The notes: generated from the letters alone by a model not told the origin. A stretch of 29,332 nucleotides of DNA from an uncultured Oscillospiraceae bacterium (GCA_934591895.1 CAKTPP010000016.1:1-29332), one strand, 5' to 3'. Shown: positions 6,668-15,532, numbered from the stretch's first letter. Program-made: numbers and translations.

Positions 6668-6925
6668 GGCCGCCGCAGCGTGCTGCTGCGGCGGTCACAG
6701 TTTGTCCCAAAACCTCGTAGCCTTTCGCCGCCGGAGCGGCGAAAGAAAGTCTGATCATTTTCTTCGGCGACATGTGCGGCGAAGAAAATACCGCTCGGCC
6801 TGCAAACGTGCGAGCCGGCCGCCTCCGGCGGTCGGTGAGTGCGCTGCAGTCAGGCCGCAGACCCTTTTGTCAAAAAGTAATACTTTTTGACAGGCAAAGG
6901 CCGCCGCAGCGTGCTGCTGCGGCGG
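6668..6925 (-). repeat. Intergenic repeat element, copy 1, flanked by 27-bp terminator duplicates
   Basis: Bases 6668-6694 and 6899-6925 are an exact 27-bp direct repeat consisting of a GC-rich terminator hairpin. They bracket a 204-bp insert (6695-6898). Read on the minus strand, the insert contains a TGTC...GACA hairpin (6892 to 6868), a variable GC-rich part and a conserved core (6804 to 6708). The first 82 bases of that core match 78 bases of the core at 16363-16460 in the second copy. The core holds an imperfect palindrome around ACATGT and a TTTCGCCGC/GCGGCGAAA hairpin. Short frames inside lack ribosome sites. This explains most of the 440-bp gap between the aminotransferase and uraA genes. 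Confidence 0.7.
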
Positions 6926-6933
6926 CCTTTGCC
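6893..6933 (-). terminator. 18-bp stem hairpin downstream of uraA
   Basis: GGCAAAGGCCGCCGCAGC (6893-6910) is the perfect reverse complement of 6916-6933, with a five-base loop. It lies 19 bases after the uraA stop and probably ends the pyrR-uraA transcript. No T tract follows directly on the minus strand, because the repeat element begins there. The second copy of the hairpin (6694 to 6668) is followed by CTTTATT. Confidence 0.7.
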
Positions 6934-6952
6934 TGTATTGGTTATGCTGCGA

Positions 6953-8314
6953 TCAGACCTTGAAGTCCACGGAGGTCGCGCCCTGATCGTTCTGCTCGAA
7001 GGTGTAGTCCTTGCCGGGCAGGATGGCGTTGAGCAGGATGCCGACGATGGAGGCGACGGCCAGACCCGACAGGGACACAACGCCGATCTGGATGCTGCCG
7101 GAGTAGGTGATGCCGATGGCGAGCACGAGGATGAGCGCGGCGATGATGACGTTGCGGGTGTTGGTGAAGTCGACCTTGTTCTCGACGACGTTGCGCACGC
7201 CGACGGCGGAGATCATGCCGTAGAGCACGAGGGACACGCCGCCGATCGTGGCCGTCGGCATGGCGGACACGAGCGCGGCAAACTTCGGGCAGAAGGACAC
7301 GACGATGGCGATGCAGGCGGCGATGCGGATCACGCGCGGATCGTAGACGCGCGACAGGGCAAGCACGCCGGTGTTCTCACCGTAGGTGGTGTTGGCCGGA
7401 GCGCCGAAGAGGGATGCGAGCGTGGTGGCCAGACCGTCACCGAGCAGGGTGCGGTGGAAGCCGGGGTCGACCATATAGTTTCTGCCGCAGGTGGAGGAGA
7501 TGGCGCAGATGTCGCCGATGTGCTCGACCATGGTGGCCAGAGACAGCGGCACGATCGTCAGCACGGCGGACCAGAGCACGCCGCTGTCGACCGGGCCTGC
7601 AAAGAGGTGGAACACGCTGTTTTTCCACACGATCGGCAGGCCGAACCACTTGGCGCTGCTGACGGCGGCGGCGACGGAGGCGCGCTCCGCGGGGTCAATG
7701 ATGATGGCGAAGATATAAGAGCCGAGCACGCCGAGCAGGATCGGGATGATCTTGGCCATGCCCTTGCCCCACATGTTGAAGCCGATGACGATGAGGATCG
7801 CAACGATGGCGATGAGCCAGTTGGCACGGCAGTTGGTGATGGCGGAGGAGGACAGCGTCAGGCCGATGGCGATGATGATCGGACCCGTGACGATCGGCGG
7901 GAAGTAGCGCATGACCTTCTTGACGCCGAAGACCTTGAACAGGGTCGACAGGATCACATACATCAGGCCGGCAATGGCGACGCCGAAGCAGGCGTAGGCC
8001 AGCAGGTCGTTGTTATAGATTGCAGAGCCGTCCGGATTCGCGCCGATGGTGCGCACGGCGTTGTAGCCGCCGATGAAGGCAAACGAACTGCCGAGGAAGG
8101 CCGGGACCTTGCCCTTGGCCAGCAGGTGGAACAGCAGCGTGCCGAGGCCGGCGAACAGCAGCGTCGTTGCGACGTCGAGGCCGGTCAGCGCCGGGACGAG
8201 GACGGTCGCGCCGAACATGGCGAACATGTGCTGCAGACCCAGAACGAACATTCTGGGCGCGCCGAGTGTACGTGCGTCGTACACCGGCTCAGTGCCGATG
8301 GATTTGTTGCTCAT
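6953..8314 (-). CDS. uraA: Uracil/xanthine permease, NCS2 family
   Basis: A 453-residue polytopic membrane protein with about 12-14 helices. Family features include YDARTLGAPRMFVLGLQHMF near the N terminus, repeated Gly/Ala-rich helices, TTYGENTGVLALSRVYDP near 287-304, the conserved NCS2 substrate-site region, and TIGGVSLVLYGMISAVG later. NCS2 proteins import nucleobases with protons. Linkage to pyrR, 23 bases upstream, argues for uracil over xanthine. The ATG at 8314 is preceded by GGGAGG at nine bases. It is the second gene of the pyrR-uraA operon, so the leader upstream of pyrR should also control it. Length is usual for the family. Confidence 0.9.
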   Translation of the reverse strand: MSNKSIGTEPVYDARTLGAPRMFVLGLQHMFAMFGATVLVPALTGLDVATTLLFAGLGTLLFHLLAKGKVPAFLGSSFAFIGGYNAVRTIGANPDGSAIYNNDLLAYACFGVAIAGLMYVILSTLFKVFGVKKVMRYFPPIVTGPIIIAIGLTLSSSAITNCRANWLIAIVAILIVIGFNMWGKGMAKIIPILLGVLGSYIFAIIIDPAERASVAAAVSSAKWFGLPIVWKNSVFHLFAGPVDSGVLWSAVLTIVPLSLATMVEHIGDICAISSTCGRNYMVDPGFHRTLLGDGLATTLASLFGAPANTTYGENTGVLALSRVYDPRVIRIAACIAIVVSFCPKFAALVSAMPTATIGGVSLVLYGMISAVGVRNVVENKVDFTNTRNVIIAALILVLAIGITYSGSIQIGVVSLSGLAVASIVGILLNAILPGKDYTFEQNDQGATSVDFKV

Positions 8315-8337
8315 AGATTTTTTCCTCCCGTGAAAAT

Positions 8338-8895
8338 TTAATCTATTCTATCTCCTCGCTCGAGGATACAGACACTGTTTTCCCCGTCCGTCTCCTGCAG
8401 GCGGACGGCCACGACCTCGCTCTTGGCGGTCGGGATGTTTTTGCCCACGTAGGTCGCCTTGATCGGCAGCTCCGAGTGGCCGCGGTCGATCAGGGCGAAC
8501 AGCTGGATGCGCGCCGGACGGCCGAGGCGCATCACGGCGTCAAGCGCCGCCCGCGCCGTGCGGCAGGTGTAGATGACGTCGTCGACCAGCACGACCGTCT
8601 TGCCCGCGACGGGGAAGGGAACGTCGGTGCGGTTGAGCACCGGCGCGTCCGCGGCCGGACTCAGATCGTCGCGGTAGAGCGAGATGTCAAGCTCACCGAC
8701 CGGCAGACGCACGCCGTCGATGCGCGCAATGTTCCCGGCCAGCCTGCGCGCCAGCGGCACACCGCGCGTGTGGATGCCGATCAGGCACAGGTCGTCCGTA
8801 CCGTCGTTCTTTTCGAGGATCTCATGCGCGATGCGCACGAGCGTGCGGTCGATGGCAGCCGCGTCCATGACCTTCGCCTTGCATTTGAGCTCCAC
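8338..8895 (-). CDS. pyrR: PyrR bifunctional pyrimidine regulator/uracil phosphoribosyltransferase
   Basis: 185 residues from the GTG at 8895, chosen because GGAGG lies seven bases upstream and because known PyrR proteins start about here (ELKCKAKVMD); longer in-frame starts run into the leader hairpin. The PRPP-binding segment is VVLVDDVIYTCRTARAALDA (101-120), with the acidic pair D105-D106. The conserved loop TGRT reads T110-C111-R112-T113 here, a Gly to Cys change. Other family elements are GIHTRGVPLA (40-49) and ELDISLYRDD. PyrR binds pyr mRNA when UMP is high and causes early termination; many homologues also make UMP from uracil. It precedes uraA and follows a structured leader with a terminator, fitting autoregulation of uracil uptake. 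Confidence 0.92.
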   Translation of the reverse strand: MELKCKAKVMDAAAIDRTLVRIAHEILEKNDGTDDLCLIGIHTRGVPLARRLAGNIARIDGVRLPVGELDISLYRDDLSPAADAPVLNRTDVPFPVAGKTVVLVDDVIYTCRTARAALDAVMRLGRPARIQLFALIDRGHSELPIKATYVGKNIPTAKSEVVAVRLQETDGENSVCILERGDRID

Positions 8896-9039
8896 TGCGA
8901 TGCCTCCGTGCATAGAAAAACGCCCTGTCCGAGTCCAGACAAGGCGGCAGCGCGCAGGGAGACCACATAGCAGCTCCCACCGTGATTCCATTGGCCGTGA
9001 CACCTTGCCGGTATCTCGTACCGACTTAAAAATATCATC
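8896..9039 (-). promoter_or_regulatory. Attenuator-like structured leader of pyrR-uraA
   Basis: About 145 nt between the promoter and the pyrR start. In RNA order it has a hairpin GTCGGTA-CGAGA-TACCGGC, a middle region with a GGGAG...CTCCC stem, then an intrinsic terminator. GGCAAGG (9009 to 9003), overlapping the first hairpin's 3' arm, can pair with CCTTGTC of the terminator 5' arm with one G-U pair, giving an alternative antiterminator. This logic fits PyrR/UMP-controlled attenuation. The standard PyrR loop (like UCCAGAGAGGCU) was not found, so the RNA class is unassigned. Confidence 0.6.
8916..8946 (-). terminator. Intrinsic terminator inside the pyrR leader
   Basis: CGCCTTGTC (8946 to 8938) pairs with GACAGGGCG (8929 to 8921) around an eight-base loop, followed by five T on the minus strand (8920 to 8916). 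It lies about 20 bases before the pyrR start codon, the position expected of an attenuator. Confidence 0.75.
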
Positions 9040-9045
9040 CTGCGT

Positions 9046-9074
9046 AAAATACCACCATAGGCGACAGTTGTCAA
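9046..9074 (-). promoter_or_regulatory. Sigma-A promoter of pyrR-uraA
   Basis: A perfect TTGACA (9074 to 9069) lies 17 bp from TATTTT (9051 to 9046) on the minus strand. Transcription would begin near 9040 and run through the structured leader. Confidence 0.75.
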
Positions 9075-9097
9075 TAAGAAATTCACAATTTCGCCGC

Positions 9098-9131
9098 AAA
9101 AAAATGTCCCTCCCGCGATAAACGGGAGGGA
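9098..9131 (-). terminator. Intrinsic terminator of glnS
   Basis: TCCCTCCCG (9131 to 9123) pairs with CGGGAGGGA (9115 to 9107) around a seven-base loop and is followed on the minus strand by a seven-T run (9104 to 9098). It sits 20 bases after the glnS stop and just upstream of the pyrR promoter, separating the two units. Confidence 0.85.
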
Positions 9132-9151
9132 TAAATCATAAATATTTACAT

Positions 9152-10813
<1,662 letters not shown>

Positions 10814-10848
10814 AGTGTTTTTTCAACTCCAGATATTATTGCAGAAGT

Positions 10849-10877
10849 ATTATACACGATTCGATTTCTGTTTACAA
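10849..10877 (-). promoter_or_regulatory. Predicted sigma-A promoter of glnS
   Basis: A consensus TATAAT (10854 to 10849) is 17 bp from TTGTAA (10877 to 10872) on the minus strand. The -35 hexamer shares bases with the -35 of the divergent promoter at 10871-10899. Confidence 0.65.
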
Positions 10878-10899
10878 TATCCTAAAAGAAATATATAAT
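10871..10899 (+). promoter_or_regulatory. Sigma-A promoter of the thioredoxin-reductase-like gene
   Basis: TTTACA (10871-10876) is 17 bp from a perfect TATAAT (10894-10899), 35 bp before the ATG. It overlaps the glnS promoter at the -35 region, so the two promoters may compete for polymerase. Confidence 0.75.
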
Positions 10900-10933
10900 G
10901 CGCTTAGAAATGACCGAATCGGAGGTATGAGCC

Positions 10934-11740
10934 ATGTACGATCTGCTCATCATCGGCGGCGGGCCTGCGGGTCTGTCGGCAGCCATGACCGCGCGCAACC
11001 GGAACCTGTCCGTGTGCGTGATCTGCGGCGGCGCGGCCGACAGCGCGCTGTATAAGGCCGGCCATATCACGAACTATCCCGGTGTGCCGGACGTGTCGGG
11101 GCCTGCGCTGCTTGAGGCCATGACGCAGCAGGCGCGCGATCTCGGCGCGGACATTCTGCGTGAGCGGGCGCTCTCGGCCATGCCGATGGGCAAGACGTTC
11201 GGCGTCTCGGCGGGCAGGGAATTTGCCGAGGGCAGGGCACTGCTGCTGGCGACCGGCATTGCCCAGCGCGGCACGTTTCCGGGCGAGGCGGAGTTTCTCG
11301 GCCGCGGCGTGAGCTATTGCGCCACCTGCGACGGGATGCTCTATCGCGGCAAACGCGCGGCGGTCGTCGGTCTCGCGGCGGATGCGCCGGAGGAGGCCGA
11401 TTTCCTGCGGGAGATCGGCTGCGACGTGCACTATTATGACGGGAAAAAGCACCGCTTTGAGATCCGCGGTGCCGAGCGCGCCGATACGCTCATGGTCGAC
11501 GGCGCGGCGGAGCCGGCGGACGTTATCTTCGTCCTCCGTGCGGGCTTTGCAGCCGATACGCTCCTGCCCGGCCTGACGACGGACAACGGCCACATCGTCG
11601 TGGACGCTGACTGTGCGGCGGGCATTCCGGGCGTTTTCGCGGCCGGAGACTGCACCGGCGCGCCCTATCAGATCCCGGCGGCGGTCGGCGAGGGCAACCG
11701 CGCGGCGCTTTCCGTCGTGCGCTGGCTCAGAAATGCTTGA
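10934..11740 (+). CDS. Thioredoxin-reductase-like flavoprotein without recognisable NADPH motifs
   Basis: 268 residues, shorter than the usual 305-320. The FAD site is intact: LIIGGGPAGLSAA (5-17) at the N terminus and GVFAAGDCTGAPYQI near the C terminus. The redox motif is SYCATCDG, the CxxC of low-molecular-weight thioredoxin reductases. In the middle domain the expected GxGxxA/S fingerprint is replaced by VVGLAADAPEEA, and the HRRxxxR phosphate-binding motif is absent (VHYYDGKKHRFEI). Homologues lacking these motifs include ferredoxin-dependent flavin thioredoxin reductases of clostridia, so ferredoxin may be the electron donor; that is inference. GGAGG lies eight bases before the ATG. The stop codon overlaps the -35 box of the valS promoter. 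A decayed NADPH enzyme is the alternative. Confidence 0.8.
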   Translation: MYDLLIIGGGPAGLSAAMTARNRNLSVCVICGGAADSALYKAGHITNYPGVPDVSGPALLEAMTQQARDLGADILRERALSAMPMGKTFGVSAGREFAEGRALLLATGIAQRGTFPGEAEFLGRGVSYCATCDGMLYRGKRAAVVGLAADAPEEADFLREIGCDVHYYDGKKHRFEIRGAERADTLMVDGAAEPADVIFVLRAGFAADTLLPGLTTDNGHIVVDADCAAGIPGVFAAGDCTGAPYQIPAAVGEGNRAALSVVRWLRNA

Positions 11741-11765
11741 CAAACGGCGCTGCAGAGCCTATAAT
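11737..11765 (+). promoter_or_regulatory. Consensus sigma-A promoter of valS, overlapping the upstream stop codon
   Basis: Perfect TTGACA (11737-11742), 17 bp spacer, perfect TATAAT (11760-11765). The TGA stop of the preceding gene (11738-11740) lies inside the -35 hexamer. A full-consensus promoter is usual upstream of a T-box, where control happens after initiation. Confidence 0.9.
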
Positions 11766-11771
11766 TTTTGC

Positions 11772-12006
11772 ATCCATATGCGAAGAAGGGGAGGAGTAGT
11801 CTCCCGGCGGACGTCAGAGAGAAGGCGGTTGGTGCGAGCCTTTCGGATGCCGGAGATGAAGGTCGCCCCGGAGCAGCCTGCCTGAACGGAGTAGGGCGGC
11901 CGGGTTCTCCCGTTACAGAGACAAGAGTGTCACGCGTCTGCGTGGAATTCAGGTGGTACCGCGGTTTCGATCGCCCTGAAACAGTTCGTTTCGGGGCGAT
12001 TTTTTT
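11772..12006 (+). promoter_or_regulatory. T-box riboswitch controlling valS
   Basis: A leader of about 235 nt. Stem I hallmarks are GAAGAAGGGGAGGAGTAG, CAGAGAG and GGTTGGTGCGAGCC. GTC at 11862-11864, after GATGAAG, is in the place of the specifier codon and encodes valine. The antiterminator T-box motif AGGTGGTACCGCGG is at 11951-11964. The terminator follows: ATCGCCCTGAAAC (11970-11982) pairs with GTTTCGGGGCGAT (11988-12000), then six T. Uncharged tRNA-Val should bind and allow read-through into valS. Confidence 0.95.
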
Positions 12007-12036
12007 GCGCCCCGGCAATCTAAAAGGAGGAGAGCC

Positions 12037-14661
12037 ATGAAAGAGCTTCCGAAGGTCTACGACCCCAAACAGGTCGAGAAGAAGATTTATGACATGTGGA
12101 TGCGCGGCGGCTACTTTGCCGGCAAAGCCGATCCGGACAAAAAGCCGTTTTCCATCGTCATGCCGCCCCCGAACGTCACCGGTCAGCTGCACATGGGGCA
12201 CGCGCTCGACGCGACGCTGCAGGACATCCTCACGCGCTATAAGCGCATGCAGGGCTATGCAGCCCTCTGGGTGCCCGGCACGGACCACGCCGGCATCGCC
12301 ACGCAGATCAAGGTCGAGGAGATGCTGCGCAAGGAGGAGGGCCTGACCCGCTACGATCTCGGGCGCGACGCGTTTCTGGAGCGCGTCTGGGCGTGGAAAA
12401 AGCAGTACGGCAACCGCATCGTCGAGCAGCAGAAGTCGCTCGGCGTGTCCTGCGACTGGGATCGCAGCCGCTTCACCATGGACGAGGGCTGCTCGAAGGC
12501 CGTGCGCGAGACGTTCTGCGAGCTGTACGAAAAGGGCCTGATCTATAAAGGCAACCGCATCATCAACTGGTGCCCGCACTGCCGCACGGCGCTGTCCGAC
12601 GCGGAGGTCGAATATAAGGATATGCCCGGCGCGTTCTGGTACATCCGCTATCCGCTCAAGGACAGCGATGAGTATCTGACCATCGCTACTACCCGTCCCG
12701 AGACGATGCTCGGTGACAGCGGCATCGCGGTCAACCCGGCGGACGAGCGCTATCAGCACCTCGTCGGCAAGACGGCGATCCTGCCGCTGGTCGGGCGCGA
12801 GCTGCCCATCGTGGCCGACGATTACGTCGAGCTCGATTTCGGCACCGGCTGCGTCAAGATGACGCCCTGCCACGACCCGAACGACTACGAGGTCGGCCTG
12901 CGCCACAATCTGGAGCAGATCCTGATCTTTGACGAGGACGCCCGCGTCATCAACGGCGGCAAGTATAACGGTCTCGACCGCTACGAGGCGCGCAAGGCCA
13001 TCGTGGCCGATCTTGAGGCGCAGGGCTACCTCATCAAGACCGAGCCCTACAACCACAACGTCGGCACGTGCTACCGCTGCGGCACGACGGTCGAGCCGAT
13101 GACGAGCCCGCAGTGGTTCGTCAGGATGAAGCCGCTGGCCGAGCCTGCCATCGAGGCCGTGCGTGACGGGCGCATCAAGTTCGTGCCCGAGCGCTTCAGC
13201 AAGACCTATTATAACTGGATGGAGAACGTGCACGACTGGTGCATCTCCCGTCAGCTCTGGTGGGGACATCAGATCCCGGCGTGGTATTGCGACGACTGCG
13301 GCCATGTCACCGTCTCGCGCACCGATGCCTGCGAGTGCGAGGCCTGCCGCAGCAAGCATATCCACCGCGATCCCGACGTGCTCGACACGTGGTTCAGCTC
13401 CGCGCTCTGGCCGTTTTCCACCCTCGGCTGGCCGGATAAGAGCGCTGAGGATCTCAAGTTCTGGTATCCCACGAGCGTCATGGTCACGGGCTACGACATC
13501 ATCTTCTTCTGGGTCGCGCGCATGATCTTCTCCGGCCTTGAGCAGATGCAGGACATCCCGTTCCCGACGGTGTTCATCCACGGTCTCGTGCGCGACGATA
13601 AGGGACGCAAAATGTCCAAGTCCCTCGGCAACGGCATCGACCCGCTCGAGATGGCCGACACCTACGGCGCGGACGCACTGCGCTTCAACCTCATCACTGG
13701 CAACAGCCCCGGCAACGACATGCGCTTCTACGTTGAGAAGTGCGGCGCCATGCGCAACTTTGCCAATAAGCTCTGGAACGCCTCGCGCTTTGTGATGATG
13801 AACCTCACCATCGACAAAAACGAGCTGCCCGAGACGCTCGAGCTTGAGGACAAGTGGGTGCTCTCGAAGCTCAACACGCTCTCGAAGGAGGTATGCGAAA
13901 ACCTCGACAAGTACGAGATCGGCATCGCCGCGGCGAAGATCTACGACTTCATCTGGGACACGTACTGCGACTGGTATATCGAGCTCACCAAGCCCCGCCT
14001 CAACAGCGGCGACGAAGCGCGCGCACGCAGCGCGCAGCAGGTGCTGCTGTATGTCCTGACGGATATCCTCAAGCTCCTGCACCCGTTCATGCCGTTTATC
14101 ACCGAGGAGATCTGGCAGGCGCTGCCGCATGACGGCGAGGCGCTCATGATCGCCCGCTATCCGGAGTATACCGAGTCTCTTGCTTTCCCGGCGGAGGAGC
14201 GCGACTTTGAGATGGTCATGAACGCCATCCGCGCCGTGCGCAGCCGCCGCGCCGAGATGAACGTGCCGCCGAGCAGAAAGGCGCACCTGTTCATCACGAC
14301 CGGCCGGCAGGACGCCTTCCGCTCCGGCGAGAGCTATATCTCGAAGCTCGCCTATGCCGAGCAGATTACGATTAGCAGCGCGCTGCCGGCGGACGCCGAG
14401 CACATGGTCTCCGTCGTCACGGAGGAGGCCAGGCTCTTCATGCCGATGGCCGAGCTCATCGACCTCGACAAGGAGCGCGCGCGTCTGGAAAAGGAGCTTG
14501 AAAAGGCGCGCAGGAATTACGAGGGTCAGATGCGCAAGCTCTCGAACGAGAACTTCATCTCCCGTGCGCCGGAGGCCGTCGTGCAGACGGAGCGCGAGCG
14601 CGCCGAGAAGGCGAAGGCGCTCGTGGAAAATCTCGAGACCAGCCTGAAAAACCTCGGCTGA
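12037..14661 (+). CDS. valS: Valyl-tRNA synthetase
   Basis: An 874-residue class I synthetase that charges tRNA-Val. The HIGH-type motif is H52-M-G-H55 in PPPNVTGQLHMGHALD; K525-M-S-K-S529 is the KMSKS loop. The connective editing domain includes TTRPETMLGDSGIAVNP, which removes mischarged threonine. Cys pairs near 415-435 (CDDCGH, CECEAC) look like a zinc knuckle. The last about 70 residues form the valine-specific coiled coil (LIDLDKERARLEKELEKARR). AAAGGAGG precedes the ATG at 12037. Length is normal for the family. Expression is controlled by the upstream T-box; a terminator follows at 14706-14743. Confidence 0.97.
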   Translation: MKELPKVYDPKQVEKKIYDMWMRGGYFAGKADPDKKPFSIVMPPPNVTGQLHMGHALDATLQDILTRYKRMQGYAALWVPGTDHAGIATQIKVEEMLRKEEGLTRYDLGRDAFLERVWAWKKQYGNRIVEQQKSLGVSCDWDRSRFTMDEGCSKAVRETFCELYEKGLIYKGNRIINWCPHCRTALSDAEVEYKDMPGAFWYIRYPLKDSDEYLTIATTRPETMLGDSGIAVNPADERYQHLVGKTAILPLVGRELPIVADDYVELDFGTGCVKMTPCHDPNDYEVGLRHNLEQILIFDEDARVINGGKYNGLDRYEARKAIVADLEAQGYLIKTEPYNHNVGTCYRCGTTVEPMTSPQWFVRMKPLAEPAIEAVRDGRIKFVPERFSKTYYNWMENVHDWCISRQLWWGHQIPAWYCDDCGHVTVSRTDACECEACRSKHIHRDPDVLDTWFSSALWPFSTLGWPDKSAEDLKFWYPTSVMVTGYDIIFFWVARMIFSGLEQMQDIPFPTVFIHGLVRDDKGRKMSKSLGNGIDPLEMADTYGADALRFNLITGNSPGNDMRFYVEKCGAMRNFANKLWNASRFVMMNLTIDKNELPETLELEDKWVLSKLNTLSKEVCENLDKYEIGIAAAKIYDFIWDTYCDWYIELTKPRLNSGDEARARSAQQVLLYVLTDILKLLHPFMPFITEEIWQALPHDGEALMIARYPEYTESLAFPAEERDFEMVMNAIRAVRSRRAEMNVPPSRKAHLFITTGRQDAFRSGESYISKLAYAEQITISSALPADAEHMVSVVTEEARLFMPMAELIDLDKERARLEKELEKARRNYEGQMRKLSNENFISRAPEAVVQTERERAEKAKALVENLETSLKNLG

Positions 14662-14705
14662 GCGCCCGCGTCCGACAAAAAACCACAGCGGCATTACGCT
14701 ACAAT

Positions 14706-14743
14706 AACACCGTGTACGGCTTCGGCCGTATGCGGTGTTTTTT
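14706..14743 (+). terminator. Terminator of valS
   Basis: AACACCG (14706-14712) pairs with CGGTGTT (14733-14739), enclosing an inner GTACGGC/GCCGTAT stem with a TTCG loop, and a six-T run follows. Only 25 bases separate it from spoIIAA. The spoIIA promoter must therefore lie within or before it, or be read through; none was confidently recognised. Confidence 0.8.
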
Positions 14744-14768
14744 CTTTTGGAATAGGAGGGACAAGCAG

Positions 14769-15104
14769 ATGCGGATCATAACGCATGACGACGGCCGCTG
14801 CCTGACGCTGCGGCTGGTGGGCGAACTCGATCATGCGGCGGCGCAGACGGTCATGCCCGGCATTGAGGACGCCGTGGAGGAATATCTGCCGCGCCGCTGC
14901 GTGCTCGACCTGTCGGGAGTGAGCTTTATGGACAGCTCGGGGATCGCGGTCATCCTCAGGACGGACCGCCTTCTGCGGCAGACGGGCGGCGCGCTGGCGC
15001 TCGCGGGCGTGCCGGGGCAGGTGCGGCGGGTGCTGGACGTCGCGGGGCTGACAAAGATCGTCCCGGTGCTCGACGATCGGGAAAAGGAGTGTGAACAGTG
15101 TTGA
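14769..15104 (+). CDS. spoIIAA: Anti-sigma-F factor antagonist SpoIIAA
   Basis: A 111-residue STAS-domain protein. FMDSSGIAVIL (53-63) holds the DSSG motif whose serine is phosphorylated by SpoIIAB; once dephosphorylated by SpoIIE it frees sigma-F in the forespore. The rest follows the family (LRLVGELDHAAA, LDLSGVSF, RVLDVAGLTKIVPV). The ATG at 14769 has GGAGGG seven bases upstream. First gene of the classical spoIIAA-spoIIAB-sigF operon; its stop overlaps the spoIIAB start by seven bases. This is direct evidence that the organism sporulates or did so recently. Confidence 0.95.
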   Translation: MRIITHDDGRCLTLRLVGELDHAAAQTVMPGIEDAVEEYLPRRCVLDLSGVSFMDSSGIAVILRTDRLLRQTGGALALAGVPGQVRRVLDVAGLTKIVPVLDDREKECEQC

Positions 15105-15532
15105 CGCAGAAAAACTACATGAAGCTCGAGTTTCCGGCGCGCAGCGTGAACGAGGGCTTTGCGCGCGCGGCGGTGGCGGCCTTTGCCGCGCAGCTCGACC
15201 CGACGCTCGCCGAGCTCGGCGACATCAAGACCGCCGTGTCCGAGGCCGTGACGAATGCCGTCGTTCACGCCTATCCGGACGCGCTCGGCACGGTGCAGAT
15301 GCGCGTGCGCATCCTGCCGGACGAGCGGCTGGAGATCTCCGTCAAGGATCACGGCGTCGGCATCCCGGACGTGGCGCAGGCGCGCACGCCGATGTACACC
15401 ACCGGCGGGGAGGAGCGCAGCGGCATGGGCTTTACCATCATGGAGAGCTTTATGGATACGCTGCGTGTCCGCTCCGCGCCGGGGCGCGGCACGACCGTGA
15501 CCATGTGCCGCCGTATCCGCCGCCGCGCATGA
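15098..15532 (+). CDS. spoIIAB: Anti-sigma-F factor / serine kinase SpoIIAB
   Basis: A 144-residue GHKL-type kinase. The N box is SEAVTNAVVHAYP (48-60, with E49 and N53), the G1 box KDHGVGIPD (83-91) and the G2 box SGMGF (108-112), all ATP-binding. It holds sigma-F inactive and phosphorylates SpoIIAA. The GTG at 15098 is favoured because AAAAGGAGT lies seven bases upstream; the next codon, TTG, is a less likely start. It overlaps spoIIAA upstream and sigF downstream, consistent with translational coupling that balances the three proteins. Confidence 0.95.
   Translation: MLTQKNYMKLEFPARSVNEGFARAAVAAFAAQLDPTLAELGDIKTAVSEAVTNAVVHAYPDALGTVQMRVRILPDERLEISVKDHGVGIPDVAQARTPMYTTGGEERSGMGFTIMESFMDTLRVRSAPGRGTTVTMCRRIRRRA

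Noticed and set aside
6772..6963. Short plus-strand frame inside the copy 1 repeat element
   Set aside because: No ribosome site, and it crosses hairpins and the uraA terminator; conservation with copy 2 is at nucleotide and structure level.
8896..9039. SRP RNA, 6S RNA, T-box or purine riboswitch in the pyrR leader
   Set aside because: None of the conserved motifs of these RNAs was found; only attenuator-like pairing is supported.
11668..14694. Minus-strand frame of about 1,000 codons opposite valS
   Set aside because: valS is certain on the plus strand; the antisense frame is an effect of GC-rich codon use and shows no family motif.
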